From an uncultured Collinsella sp. (GTDB lineage: Bacteria > Actinomycetota > Coriobacteriia > Coriobacteriales > Coriobacteriaceae), in contig UQHS01000013.1 in the NCBI GenBank assembly GCA_900540845.1, positions 17,442 to 81,441 of the forward strand: a DNA stretch of 64,000 bases. The letters are read 5' to 3'. A model generated the notes under the pieces. It ran no database searches, was not told the DNA's origin, and saw only the letters and a list, made by a program, of their open reading frames with translations. Shown one piece after another: positions 19,630-28,360 of the stretch (positions are counted from its first letter, which is position 1; each line of letters opens with the position of its first letter). A program made the translations under genes and the position numbers.

Positions 19630-20301
19630 CTAGCCGTTCACAGCGGCGATCGCCGCGGGGAGCTCATGCAGACTGTTCAACACCGCCGCGCACATGCCCT
19701 CGATTTCCTCCGTGGGGGCAACCAGGTCGGGGATCATGAAGACCTGCATGCCCGCCGCATGGCCCGCGCGCACTCCGTTGTGAGAGTCCTCGATAACCGC
19801 GCAGCAGGCGGGCTCGACCCCCATGCGCTCGGCAGCCAGCAAGAAGATATCGGGCGCGGGCTTGCTGTTTTCGATCTCATCCCCGCAGGTCATAGAGGTG
19901 AACGCGCCCTCGAGCCCAAACATCCCCAGGCGGGAGACCGCCTTTGCCCGCGCGGTCGACGTGGCGAGCGCGAGAGGCAGACCCATATCGGCCAGGGCCT
20001 CCAGCGCCTCGCGAGCGCCCTTCATGAGCTTGAGGTCTTTTGCCGCAAGCTCGTCAAAATACCCGTGGCGCGCAAGAAACGCCTTGTCCACGGCCTCCTC
20101 TGCCGCCGCACCGCCGCCGAGGTGATCCACGAGCAGCGCATGGACCGACGACGCGTTACGACCGATGAACGAATGCGCCAACGCATCGGGGATCTCAAAC
20201 CCATAATCGCTCGCCGCCATCGCCCACGCGCGGCGGCTCACACTCTCCGAGTCGACCAGTGTGCCGTCCATGTCAAAAATCACTGCCGATATGGGCTTCA
20301 T
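19630..20301 (-). CDS. HAD phosphatase, beta-phosphoglucomutase-like
   Basis: 223 residues; motif I DMDGTLVDSE, a small helical cap (about 15-80), motif II in TSTARAKAVS, and IEDSHNGVRAG near 165. This is the subfamily IA type with a C1 cap that includes beta-phosphoglucomutase and 2-deoxyglucose-6-phosphatase. GGGAGAG precedes the ATG. It is divergent from larE across about 130 bases. Substrate is not determinable; sugar phosphates are typical. Confidence 0.9.
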   Translation of the reverse strand: MKPISAVIFDMDGTLVDSESVSRRAWAMAASDYGFEIPDALAHSFIGRNASSVHALLVDHLGGGAAAEEAVDKAFLARHGYFDELAAKDLKLMKGAREALEALADMGLPLALATSTARAKAVSRLGMFGLEGAFTSMTCGDEIENSKPAPDIFLLAAERMGVEPACCAVIEDSHNGVRAGHAAGMQVFMIPDLVAPTEEIEGMCAAVLNSLHELPAAIAAVNG

Positions 20302-20424
20302 GCATCTCTCCCGTCAAATAGCCCCACAGGGTCCGCTCCTTGTTCGGAGCCCTCTCCACCCGAGATTGTAACCGTGCGTCACACCGATCGCCCTCTCAGG
20401 CGAAAACTGGACTGACATAACGGG

Positions 20425-20430
20425 TACTAT
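20425..20430 (+). promoter_or_regulatory. Candidate -10 TACTAT for a leaderless larE
   Basis: TACTAT ends seven bases before the ATG at 20438, so transcription would begin at the start codon. No clear -35 and no Shine-Dalgarno are seen, as expected for a leaderless message. Confidence 0.35.
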
Positions 20431-20437
20431 GGTGTGC

Positions 20438-21286
20438 ATGAACGATTTTCTTGCCATTCCCCACCAGCTCGAGAATAAGATGTCCTCGCTTGTCGAACTC
20501 ATCAGGTCGATGGGCAGTGTTGCCGTCGCCTTCTCGGGTGGCGTGGACAGCGCCTTTTTGGCCGAAGTGTGCGCGCATGCACTGTCTATAAGCGATGTCA
20601 TCCTGTTGCATCTCGACACGCCGTTTGTCGGGACGCCGGAGCGCCGGTCTTTCGAGCGGCTCGCACGCGACTTTTCCGAGCGAGGAGTCGAGGTCGTCTC
20701 CATCGCGCACGACCCACTTGCCTGCCCGTCCGTATCCTCCAACCCCGCCGACCGCTGCTACCACTGCAAATATGCGGGGCTGAACGCACTTGCCAGCGAG
20801 GCGCGGCGACGCGGATACGGCACCCTGCTCGAGGGCAGCAATTCCGACGACGCCGGCGACTATCGCCCCGGCATGCGGGCGGTTCGCGAAATCGGCGTCC
20901 AATCTCCCCTCATGGAAACCGGTTGGTTCAAGAATGAGGAGCGCGAGCTCCTTCGCCTATGGGGCCGCCCTGTGTGGGACCTGCCCGCCGGGGCCTGCCT
21001 CGCCACGCGCATACCCTGCGGGCAGCATATCACCGCGGAGACGCTCCGCATCGTCCGCGCGTGCGAGGATCATTTGCACGCATGCGGGCTCAAACAGGTT
21101 CGAGTACGCCTGGACGCAGGGCGGGCGCGCACGAGCGCTAGCCCTGACGACCTCAGGCTGCTCCCCGTGCGCAACGGGGAGCGAGTCCTTCCCCAAGACG
21201 CGCTCAACGCCTTTGTCGAACTCGGCGCGACAAGCGTCGACCCGATCGTGAGGGCCTATGTGCATGGAGAGACCAGCTCTCATTGA
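20438..21286 (+). CDS. larE: LarE-type sulfur transferase for the nickel-pincer cofactor
   Basis: 282 residues from ATG 20438 (an ATG at 20429 is also in frame; neither has a Shine-Dalgarno). The N-type ATP pyrophosphatase motif SGGVDSAF is near residue 30. RCYHCK follows near residue 105. PAGACLATRIPCG near residue 185 contains the Cys position that donates sulfur in Lactobacillus LarE, and a second Cys six residues later. LarE adds sulfur to pyridinium-3,5-biscarboxylate mononucleotide. The partners larB and larC lie about 18 kb away in this window. A second Cys pair raises the possibility of the [4Fe-4S]-dependent, non-sacrificial LarE type. Confidence 0.88.
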   Translation: MNDFLAIPHQLENKMSSLVELIRSMGSVAVAFSGGVDSAFLAEVCAHALSISDVILLHLDTPFVGTPERRSFERLARDFSERGVEVVSIAHDPLACPSVSSNPADRCYHCKYAGLNALASEARRRGYGTLLEGSNSDDAGDYRPGMRAVREIGVQSPLMETGWFKNEERELLRLWGRPVWDLPAGACLATRIPCGQHITAETLRIVRACEDHLHACGLKQVRVRLDAGRARTSASPDDLRLLPVRNGERVLPQDALNAFVELGATSVDPIVRAYVHGETSSH

Positions 21287-21308
21287 TATCTTCTGTTGAG
21301 CTTTGCAA

Positions 21309-21342
21309 AGAAAAAAACCCGGGCCGCAATGCAACCCGGGTT
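21309..21342 (-). terminator. Terminator of tRNA-Arg
   Basis: On the minus strand AACCCGGG and CCCGGGTT form a stem with an 11-base loop, followed by a run of T. It lies 12 bases past the tRNA CCA end. Confidence 0.88.
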
Positions 21343-21353
21343 CACATTCAAAC

Positions 21354-21430
21354 TGGTGCGGCGTACAGGATTCGAACCTGTGACGTTCTGATTCGTAGTC
21401 AGACCCTCTATCCAGCTGAGGTAACGCCGC
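21354..21430 (-). tRNA. tRNA-Arg(ACG)
   Basis: A 77-base cloverleaf with encoded CCA. The acceptor stem is GCGGCGT / ACGCCGC, the anticodon stem TCTGA / TCAGA encloses CTACGAA (anticodon ACG, normally deaminated to ICG), and the T-arm has GGTTCGAATCC. The 3' end is followed by a strong terminator and the 5' end is preceded by a good promoter. Confidence 0.96.
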
Positions 21431-21442
21431 AACGCGAGGTTT

Positions 21443-21471
21443 ATAATGCCACCAATGATGCAGTCCGTCAA
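21443..21471 (-). promoter_or_regulatory. Promoter of tRNA-Arg
   Basis: On the minus strand TTGACG (21471-21466) and CATTAT (21448-21443) are 17 bases apart; the predicted start lies a few bases before the tRNA 5' end at 21430. Confidence 0.6.
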
Positions 21472-21586
21472 GAAAAATGTGCCGAATTTTTCAAAATTAT
21501 GAGTGATTCGACATTCCCCCTGTTGAACCGACACGCATGAAGCCGTTCTCGTTTGAAGACGCGACGCCCGCAGCCATCTCCATGCG

Positions 21587-21937
21587 CTAGCGCACGATCT
21601 TGTTCTCGGTAACCTGATAGGCAATTCCAAGGCGCTTCATGAGCTTACGTATGCGCTGGGAGCAATCGTAGCCCGTGTACTCCATGCGCAGCATGGCGGG
21701 CAGCTGGCTCACGTCATCGATATGGAAATACCCCAGGAGCTGATCGACCTCCATGGGGTCGACCGTCACCTCTATCCTGTGCGGGGTCTCCTCAAAGCAC
21801 CACGCCGTAAGCGGACCGTCGCTTAGCTGGACGATTTCCAGCGCCCCCTCCGGAGTGACCGCGCACTCAACGTGTAGGCCCTCCTCCCCCTCGTCGCTCT
21901 CATACAGCACCGCTCCGCAATCGAATACATCAAGCAT
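21587..21937 (-). CDS. Uncharacterised acidic protein
   Basis: 116 residues starting MLDVFDCGAVLY (ATG 21937 with AAAGGGGAG upstream; the longer frame has no site). It is acidic in the N-terminal 70 residues and basic at the end (RIRKLMKRLGIAYQ). No membrane segment, signal or recognisable domain is seen. The mix of beta-like N-terminal part and short C-terminal helix suggests a small soluble protein. It has its own likely -10 (TATACT at 21979-21974) and lies downstream of mupG on the same strand. Function unknown. Confidence 0.72.
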   Translation of the reverse strand: MLDVFDCGAVLYESDEGEEGLHVECAVTPEGALEIVQLSDGPLTAWCFEETPHRIEVTVDPMEVDQLLGYFHIDDVSQLPAMLRMEYTGYDCSQRIRKLMKRLGIAYQVTENKIVR

Positions 21938-21973
21938 GGCTCCCCTTTCCCACGACCTCCTGTCTCTGGCTCT

Positions 21974-21979
21974 AGTATA
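21974..21979 (-). promoter_or_regulatory. Candidate -10 TATACT
   Basis: TATACT on the minus strand, about 37 bases before the ATG at 21937, with no strong -35. Confidence 0.4.
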
Positions 21980-22015
21980 CCTCAATACTCGAACGTGTGT
22001 TCGTATGTTTTGATT

Positions 22016-23083
22016 TTATTCTTGCTTTTGGACGAGTTTCCAGCCAAACCCGTTTTTCACATATGGCAGCAACCTCATATCGTGCTCCGAGACCTTGCCC
22101 ACGACATTCACCCGCTCGTCGCCATCGAGGTCGGCGCGAGCGATTTCAAGCTCCCCCATGTACCTGCGATACCCCACGTTCGAAACGGCAATCGTGCCCG
22201 CGGCGCGCGGAAGCCCCGCGCAACGGTCGGCAGCCACCTCAAATGTGGGCTTGAGCGACGTGCGGGACTCCTGCGACCGCATCACACGTTCACTCGAATC
22301 GGGACGATCGTGATGAACCTGCCCGATCAAATACGAATAGGCCTCTTCGACCTCGCACGAGAGGGACACATACCCCGACGAGAGCTCTTCAAACGTCTCC
22401 CATGCCCGATCGCTCAAATCGGAATCGCCAACCAGCACCACATCGCAGCCTGCCCCACTCCACGCCTCGAGCATGTTCAGGGCAACGTCGTCTTTGCGAT
22501 TTCGATGCTCCTCGATCATGGGCAGTCCCTCGCACAAGGGGCCGCGAAGCTCACCGTTTCCGGGAACAAACCCAACGATCTCGAACCCCATGGCCGACAG
22601 GCGGTCGTTGATGCGACGAACGTCGTCAACCGAAAGTCCCGTGTGCTCTTTCGGATAGAAATTGTGGCACGCCATGAAGCGCGAGAAGTCCGCGCCGGCC
22701 CTGCGCCACGACGCGATCTCCTCCTTCGTCACCGTCGAGGCGTTGAACACGATGTGAAAGACATCCGACAGCCTCACCGTCTCCTCGGGAGAAAACCCGT
22801 AATCGAGCCTGATGTGGGTAATGCCCAAGTCGCGCAGGTTCTCGATGCGGGAACATCCGAGCTTCTCGCACGTATCGGGACCCACATCGACGATGAGCGA
22901 CATTCCCGCATCGCGAAGCAGGCCGAGCAGATGCCGCGTGTCGTTTTGATAGTCCACCCCCTCTTCCTCCGGAATATGCATGGAGGTGAACGCGTATTTG
23001 GCCTTGGCCCTTCGCGCGCGCTCGATTATCTGCTCGTTGCGCTCAACACCAGAACTGAAATAGACGGAGATGCCGGTCTTCAT
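22016..23083 (-). CDS. mupG: MupG-like 6-phospho-N-acetylmuramidase (DUF871)
   Basis: 355 residues. It matches the DUF871/MupG family in length and pattern: an N-terminal TIM-barrel (1-235, opening GISVYFSSGVERN and SMHIPEEEG) and a C-terminal cyclophilin-like domain (about 245-350). In Staphylococcus aureus MupG hydrolyses MurNAc-6P-GlcNAc produced by PTS uptake of the disaccharide. Here it follows murP, murQ and murR on the same strand, which strongly supports that role. An intrinsic terminator at 23120-23158 separates it from murP, so its level may depend on read-through or a local promoter. The start is GTTGCGAT-ATG with AAGGGTT upstream. Confidence 0.87.
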   Translation of the reverse strand: MKTGISVYFSSGVERNEQIIERARRAKAKYAFTSMHIPEEEGVDYQNDTRHLLGLLRDAGMSLIVDVGPDTCEKLGCSRIENLRDLGITHIRLDYGFSPEETVRLSDVFHIVFNASTVTKEEIASWRRAGADFSRFMACHNFYPKEHTGLSVDDVRRINDRLSAMGFEIVGFVPGNGELRGPLCEGLPMIEEHRNRKDDVALNMLEAWSGAGCDVVLVGDSDLSDRAWETFEELSSGYVSLSCEVEEAYSYLIGQVHHDRPDSSERVMRSQESRTSLKPTFEVAADRCAGLPRAAGTIAVSNVGYRRYMGELEIARADLDGDERVNVVGKVSEHDMRLLPYVKNGFGWKLVQKQE

Positions 23084-23119
23084 ATCGCAACCCTTCTCGA
23101 GAGACGATCAAATGATATA

Positions 23120-23158
23120 AAAAGAGCCCCTCCCCGAGCTGAATACCAAGGGAGGGGC
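23120..23158 (-). terminator. Terminator between murP and mupG
   Basis: On the minus strand GCCCCTCCC and GGGAGGGGC form a perfect 9-base stem with a 15-base loop, followed directly by TCTTTTTATA. It would cut the operon before mupG in most transcripts. Confidence 0.8.
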
Positions 23159-23248
23159 CGACTTGTCATCTGCAGATGCCCTTCATGCCGCAGGCTGCAC
23201 CAAAGTTCATCGCGGCGCGGCACGCCAGGACAGCATCTTGCGATGGGG

Positions 23249-24685
23249 CTATTCGCCGTAGAACGCGTTGATCTTGTCCTCGTCCACACCGAAGAACCAG
23301 GTGAGCACAAAGCCGCCGGCATAGGCCGCAAGCATTGCGATCACGTAAAACAGCTGCTGGCCGGGGACGACGATCAGCAGGCCGAAGAGGCCGGACACGC
23401 CCTGGGATACCGTTCCGAGGTGGAACAGGGCGGCGAGGACACCGCCGATGCCCGAACCCAGGCAAGCCGTGACGAACGGACGCACCAAAGGAAGCGTGAC
23501 GGCGTACATGAGAGGCTCGCCGACGCCGAGAATGCCAACGGGGATGGACTCGGCGACGAACTTCTTGAGCTTCTTGTTCTTGCTCTTCAGATACAGGGCC
23601 AGACCGGCGCCCACCTGACCGCCGCCCGCCATCATGAGGATGGGAAGCAGATAGTTAACGCCCTGGGTCGCACCATTGGGGTCGTTGAGCAGCGCATGGA
23701 TGGGCGTAAGGGCCTGATGCAGGCCAACGGACACGAGAGGGAGGAACCCGGCGGAAAGAATGTAGCCTCCAACGATGCCCATCTTCTCGTACACGAAGTT
23801 GAGCGTTGAGAAGATACCCGTGGTAAGGAATGCGCCAACGGGCTGGATGACGAGCATCATGGCAAAAGCACCGATAATCAGCACGAGCAGCGGGGTGATG
23901 AAGGTGTCCAGGATACTCGGCATGACCTTGCGGATCTTCTTCTCGAGGAACGCGAAGAAGGCGCCTGCGATGAGGGCGGCAATCATGCCACCTGCAGCCG
24001 GGTTGTAGGCCGCGTTGGTGATGGGCAGCATGATGGCGCTCGCGGGATCGGCTGCACCCGGGGCAAGCAGCGGCATGGCGGAGTTCGCAATGCACATCAT
24101 GCCCGCGATGCCGCCGAGGGCCGCCGAGCCGCCAAACTCACGCGCCGCGTTGTACCCGACGAGGATGGGCAGGTAGGCGAACAGCGCCCAGCCCATGGAG
24201 CGGATGCCCTGATACCACCATGCATCGGCGAACACGTTGCCCGAGGACACATTGATGACGTTGCAGATGCCGTTGATCAGGCCTGCGGCGATGATGCCGG
24301 GAAGCAGCGCCACGAACACGTTGGCAATCTTCTTCATGAAGGCCTGCACCGGCTTGCTCTCGTACTTGGCCTTCTGGGCGGCCTTGTTCTCCGCGGCGGC
24401 GTCGCTCAGGCTGACATCGTCAACCACGGCGCCCTTGGCGATGCCGGTGAGTTTCGAGAACTCCTCGAGCACCTTGTTCACCTTGCCGGGGCCGAGAACG
24501 ATTTGCATCGTATCGTCCTCGACGAGGCCCATCACGCCGTCGAGGGCCTTAATCCCCTCAACATCAACCAGCGATGCATCGCGCACGCCAACGCGAAGGC
24601 GCGTCATGCAGGCGGCGTTCGAGACGACGTTTCCCTTGCCGCCGAGCAGCTCGAGAATCTTCTCACTCAACTCTTTATTAGTCAT
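23249..24685 (-). CDS. murP: PTS EIIBC for N-acetylmuramate-type sugars
   Basis: 478 residues from MTNKELSEK (ATG 24685, AAAGGAGAG upstream). The N-terminal EIIB domain (1-85) has the phosphorylated Cys in NAACMTRLRV. A linker leads to the EIIC domain (about 110-478) with about ten hydrophobic segments. No EIIA is attached, as in MurP, which borrows the glucose-type EIIA. The placement between murQ and mupG, and a MurR-like regulator upstream, indicate MurNAc or MurNAc-GlcNAc uptake with 6-phosphorylation. Sucrose/trehalose-type permeases are the sequence alternative, excluded by context. Confidence 0.88.
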   Translation of the reverse strand: MTNKELSEKILELLGGKGNVVSNAACMTRLRVGVRDASLVDVEGIKALDGVMGLVEDDTMQIVLGPGKVNKVLEEFSKLTGIAKGAVVDDVSLSDAAAENKAAQKAKYESKPVQAFMKKIANVFVALLPGIIAAGLINGICNVINVSSGNVFADAWWYQGIRSMGWALFAYLPILVGYNAAREFGGSAALGGIAGMMCIANSAMPLLAPGAADPASAIMLPITNAAYNPAAGGMIAALIAGAFFAFLEKKIRKVMPSILDTFITPLLVLIIGAFAMMLVIQPVGAFLTTGIFSTLNFVYEKMGIVGGYILSAGFLPLVSVGLHQALTPIHALLNDPNGATQGVNYLLPILMMAGGGQVGAGLALYLKSKNKKLKKFVAESIPVGILGVGEPLMYAVTLPLVRPFVTACLGSGIGGVLAALFHLGTVSQGVSGLFGLLIVVPGQQLFYVIAMLAAYAGGFVLTWFFGVDEDKINAFYGE

Positions 24686-24759
24686 GGTCACTCTCCTTTT
24701 CGAATCTTTCATGTACGGTGCATATCTAACCCATCGTCCCGCGGTGACATGGGTGTCGA

Positions 24760-25656
24760 TTACGAGCGAAGCGCCTCGCGCACGTGGCCGCTCGAGGCCT
24801 CCAGCGCCTTGCGAGCGCCCTCAACATCCAGGCCGCCCAGGATCATCACGACTGCGGTCTTCACGTGACCGCCCGCCTTGCCCAGAGCCTCGATTGCCTC
24901 CTCACGGGTGCACTCGGTCGCGGACATAACGATGTTTTGCGCGCGAACCTGCAGCTTTTCGTTGGTCTGTTGAACGTCGACCATCAGGTTTTGGTAGGCC
25001 TTGCCCACGCCCACCATCGTCGCCGTCGAGATCATGTTGAGGATGAGCTTCTGGACGGTGCCCGCCTTGAGGCGGGTGGAGCCCGTCAGGACCTCAGGGC
25101 CGGGAACGGGCTCGATGGCGAGCTCCGCCTCAGCGCCGATCTCAGACGAGCGGTTGCAGGCGATCGCCACGGTCTTGCAGCCCATTTCGCGGGCGAACCG
25201 CAACCCATGGACGACGTAAGGAGTGCGCCCGCTCGCGGCGAGACCGACAACCACATCGTTGGCGGTCAACCCCAAGGCGCGCAGGTCCTCAGCGCACAGC
25301 GTCGTGCTGTCCTCCGCACCTTCGACCGCCTTGATGAACGCTTGCTCACCGCCGGCAATCAGGCCAACGACCATGTCCGGGGACACACCGAACGTCGGGG
25401 GGCACTCGGCGGCATCGAGCACGCCGAGCCTACCGCTCGTCCCGGCACCGATATAGATCAACCTGCCGCCGCTCGCCAAGGCGGCCGTCGCCCACTCGAT
25501 CGCCTGGGCGACCTGCGGCAGCACCTCGGTGATGGAGACCACGGCGCGAGCATCCTCGCGGTTCATGACCTCCACGATCTCGAGCGGCGTCATCTTGTCG
25601 AGATCCATCGTGTCGGGATTGCGCATCTCGGTCGACAGTCTTCCCAAATCAAGCAT
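24760..25656 (-). CDS. murQ: N-acetylmuramate 6-phosphate etherase
   Basis: 298 residues from MLDLGRL (ATG 25656, GGGAGGAACG upstream). The SIS domain shows GAGTSGRLGVLDAAECPPTFG shortened here as GAGTSGRLG and AAECPPTFG, which holds the catalytic Glu, and the C-terminal helical region matches MurQ. It splits the lactyl ether of MurNAc-6P to give GlcNAc-6P and lactate in the cytoplasm. Its start overlaps the end of murR by eight bases, which implies translational coupling. GlcNAc-6P can then feed glycolysis or, with GlmS products, envelope synthesis. Confidence 0.95.
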   Translation of the reverse strand: MLDLGRLSTEMRNPDTMDLDKMTPLEIVEVMNREDARAVVSITEVLPQVAQAIEWATAALASGGRLIYIGAGTSGRLGVLDAAECPPTFGVSPDMVVGLIAGGEQAFIKAVEGAEDSTTLCAEDLRALGLTANDVVVGLAASGRTPYVVHGLRFAREMGCKTVAIACNRSSEIGAEAELAIEPVPGPEVLTGSTRLKAGTVQKLILNMISTATMVGVGKAYQNLMVDVQQTNEKLQVRAQNIVMSATECTREEAIEALGKAGGHVKTAVVMILGGLDVEGARKALEASSGHVREALRS

Positions 25657-26515
25657 GAATCGTTCCTCCCGGTCTCTTCTCGTCAAAGTTGTGCAGCATC
25701 GTCTTGCTGCACTGCTCGTAATTGCTCGTCACATACACGGCAAAGAGGGCATCTACCACAAGGAGCTGCGACATGCGCGAACCCATCGCCCCGCTTCGGA
25801 TCAGCGGCTCGCTCGACGCCACGCCCAGCACCCAATCGGCCATGTCCGCCAGCTCACTTCCCACGGCGCGGGTGACGGCGATCACCTTCGCGCCCCGGTC
25901 GCGCGCTCGGCGAGCCACCGTGAGCATCTCCTGCGTGAGGCCCGAATAGCTGAACACGATCGCGAGGTCGTCCGCGTGCAGGTTTCGCACGCTGAGCAGT
26001 TGGGCATGCCAGTCGTCGTGCACGCGGCACAGCTTGTCCACGCGGTCCAACTTCGCCTCAAGGTCGCGAGCAACCAAAAGCGAAGCACCGACCCCATACA
26101 GGTTGACCACCCGGGCCGATGCGATTGCCTCGGCGCATGCCACGAGCACGTCCGCGTCCAACAAGCGGGCGGTCGCCTCCATCGATCGCACATCGCTGTG
26201 CAGGATCTTATCGACGATTCCGCTGGCGTCGTCTTCGGGATCGATATCCTCAAGCGCCACGTCATCGGTGTCGCCCATCGCAGCGAGCTCGTATACAAGC
26301 TCCCGCTGGAAATCCCTATAGCCCTCGCATCCGACCTTTTGGCAGAGACGAACGACCGTCGAGGGTGACGTCTTGCTCGCTTCGGCCAGCTCGCGCGCGC
26401 TTGCCTCCGCTGCAAACATCGGGTCCTTCCCAATCGCCGCCGCCAAGTCGCGCACGGCAGGACTCGTGCTCTGCCTGAGCTCTTTGACCCTCAGCAACAA
26501 TCCCCTGACCTGCAT
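25649..26515 (-). CDS. murR: RpiR-family regulator, MurR-like
   Basis: 288 residues, strong AAGGAGGCG Shine-Dalgarno. Residues 1-78 form the RpiR helix-turn-helix (TSPSTVVRLCQKVGCEGYRDFQ region), and residues 120-260 are an SIS phosphosugar-binding domain (GVGASLLVARD, FSYSGLT). It is first in the mur operon and overlaps murQ by eight bases. In Escherichia coli MurR is a repressor released by MurNAc-6P; S. aureus uses the same four genes. The upstream 250 bases hold the serS terminator and an AT-rich promoter patch near 26570-26630. Confidence 0.9.
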   Translation of the reverse strand: MQVRGLLLRVKELRQSTSPAVRDLAAAIGKDPMFAAEASARELAEASKTSPSTVVRLCQKVGCEGYRDFQRELVYELAAMGDTDDVALEDIDPEDDASGIVDKILHSDVRSMEATARLLDADVLVACAEAIASARVVNLYGVGASLLVARDLEAKLDRVDKLCRVHDDWHAQLLSVRNLHADDLAIVFSYSGLTQEMLTVARRARDRGAKVIAVTRAVGSELADMADWVLGVASSEPLIRSGAMGSRMSQLLVVDALFAVYVTSNYEQCSKTMLHNFDEKRPGGTIHA

Positions 26516-26689
26516 AAACGCCTCCTTTGCTTGACCCCATTAAACACACTCAGCACAAAGCTGTCACCTAGTAAGGTATAAGATGAAATTTTGTTTTACA
26601 TGTGATTAAGAAGAGAAACCAATCTGACCGTTCGGGCTGCCCCATCAACCGTTCACCCCGACTCTCGCCCCAAGCGTTTCACATACAAA

Positions 26690-26722
26690 TGTGCCGAGGC
26701 GCGCAGTCGTCGCCTCGGCACA
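26690..26722 (-). terminator. Terminator downstream of serS
   Basis: Perfect 12-base arms TGTGCCGAGGCG / CGCCTCGGCACA with a 9-base loop. The minus-strand tail TTTGTATG is only weakly U-rich. Confidence 0.7.
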
Positions 26723-26762
26723 TCATGCAATGCGAATGATGCTCGCTATCAGTTGTGCGCCC

Positions 26763-28055
26763 TTACGCCACAGGCTCGATCTTCTCGATGCCGCCCATGT
26801 ACGGACGAAGTACCTCGGGAATCGTGATGGAGCCGTCGGCGTTCTGATAGTTCTCCATGATGGCGGCCATGGTGCGGCCGGTGGGCAGGCCGGAGCCGTT
26901 CAGGGTGTGCACGAAGCGCGTGCCCTTGAAGTTCTCGGGGTCGCGGTACTTGATGTTTGCGCGACGGGCCTGGAAGTCTCCGCAGTTGGAGCAGGAGGAG
27001 ATCTCCTTATAGGCGTTGTAGCTCGGCAGCCAAACCTCGATATCGTAGGTCTGACGGGCGGAGAAGCCCAGGTCACCGGTGCAGAGGCTGATCACGCGGT
27101 ACGGCAGGCCAAGCTGCTGCAGGATGAACTCGGCCTCGGCGACCATGCTCTCGAGCTCGTCGTCTGATTCCTCGGGACGGGCGAACTTGACCATCTCGAC
27201 CTTGGTGAACTGGTGCTGGCGAATGATGCCGCGCGTATCGCGACCCGCCGAGCCGGCCTCCTCTCGGAAGCAGGGGGTGCCGGCGGTGTAGCGCAGCGGC
27301 AGCTGCGCGGCGTCGAGCACCTCGCCAGCGTGCAGGTTGGTGAGGGCGACCTCCGCGGTGGGGATCAGGAACTGGTCCTCGCCGGTATGGTAGGCGTCGT
27401 CCTCAAACTTGGGCAGCTGGCCCGTGCCGTACATGATCTCGCGGTTGACGATCACCGGTGGGATGAACTCGGTGAACCCGCGGGAGATGTGCGTGTTGAG
27501 GAAGAAGTTCTGCAGGGCGCGGTCGAGCGTGGCGCCGGCGCCGGAGAGCACGGTGAAGCGAGCGCCGGAGAGCTTGGAGCCGCGATCGAAGTCGAGGATG
27601 CCGCACTCGGTGCCCAGGTCCCAATGCGCCTTGGGCTCAAAACCCTCGGCGGCGAAATCACGGGGCTCGCCCACGCGACGGCGCTCGGGGTTCTCGTTCT
27701 CGTCCTTGCCCACAGGGGTGGCATCGCAGGGGATGTTGGGGATGCGCGCCATGAAATCGGCAACCTCGACATCGAGCTCAGAACGACGGCCAGCAAGGCC
27801 CTCGATCTGCTCGTTGACCTGGCGCACAGCCTCCTTGGCGGCCTCGGCCTCCTCGCGCTTGCCCTCCTTCATGAGCGCGCCGATCTTCTTGGACTCAGCG
27901 TTGCGCGTAGCCTGCAGGTCCTCGACCTGAGCGATGACGGAGCGGCGGTCCTCATCGAGCGCGAAGAAGCGCTCGCGGTCCCAGCTGCCCTGTCGGTTGG
28001 CCATGGCGGCGTCGAGCACCTCGGGGTTCTCGCGTACAAACTTGATATCGAGCAT
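26763..28055 (-). CDS. serS: Seryl-tRNA synthetase
   Basis: 430 residues. The N-terminal long coiled-coil arm (about 25-105) is followed by the class II core with motif 2 at FREEAGSAGRDTRGI and motif 3 at GLPTGRTMAAIMENYQ. The protein starts MLDIKFVRENPEVL. It charges tRNA-Ser in the cytoplasm. It is monocistronic; the 137-base region to the divergent small membrane protein shows no T-box motifs. Confidence 0.97.
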   Translation of the reverse strand: MLDIKFVRENPEVLDAAMANRQGSWDRERFFALDEDRRSVIAQVEDLQATRNAESKKIGALMKEGKREEAEAAKEAVRQVNEQIEGLAGRRSELDVEVADFMARIPNIPCDATPVGKDENENPERRRVGEPRDFAAEGFEPKAHWDLGTECGILDFDRGSKLSGARFTVLSGAGATLDRALQNFFLNTHISRGFTEFIPPVIVNREIMYGTGQLPKFEDDAYHTGEDQFLIPTAEVALTNLHAGEVLDAAQLPLRYTAGTPCFREEAGSAGRDTRGIIRQHQFTKVEMVKFARPEESDDELESMVAEAEFILQQLGLPYRVISLCTGDLGFSARQTYDIEVWLPSYNAYKEISSCSNCGDFQARRANIKYRDPENFKGTRFVHTLNGSGLPTGRTMAAIMENYQNADGSITIPEVLRPYMGGIEKIEPVA

Positions 28056-28136
28056 GATTCCTCCGTATCCTGCCTGCTTGAGCTATCGCAGCGCACCATT
28101 TCCAGCGGTAAGGTGCATGATTGTGCAGTGCAAGTA

Positions 28137-28142
28137 TATACT
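28137..28142 (+). promoter_or_regulatory. Candidate -10 for the small membrane protein
   Basis: TATACT about 51 bases before the ATG at 28193. The overlapping TATATA also reads as TATACT on the other strand and could serve serS. Confidence 0.35.
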
Positions 28143-28192
28143 GGTGACCGTTATAACGACAGGCAGCCCGGCCAAGAAAGCAGGACGTAACC

Positions 28193-28360
28193 ATGGATGA
28201 GCTGTTCAATTTCCTTTTTGGCACGCGCACGGGCGTTGCTGTCCTCTTTTTCGCCGGCGTCGCCATCTTCGCCATCGCCGCCTTCGTGCTCGAGAAGCGC
28301 ACACACAAGATCTATGTCGACCGCGGCCCCAAGCCCGAGGACGAGGACGGCATCTTCTAA
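28193..28360 (+). CDS. Small single-pass membrane protein (55 residues)
   Basis: Starts MDELFNFLFGTRTG, with AGGA eight bases before the ATG. One hydrophobic helix covers about residues 14-34, followed by a basic stretch EKRTHK and an acidic end with EDEDGIF. Inside the membrane the N terminus probably faces out. The stop codon overlaps the convergent proC stop by four bases. I do not recognise a family. Its clean start, codon use and placement support a real gene; possible roles are regulation of a membrane enzyme or transporter. Confidence 0.72.
   Translation: MDELFNFLFGTRTGVAVLFFAGVAIFAIAAFVLEKRTHKIYVDRGPKPEDEDGIF

Noticed and set aside
28056..28190. T-box leader of serS
   Set aside because: The gap is too short and lacks the T-box sequence and antiterminator.
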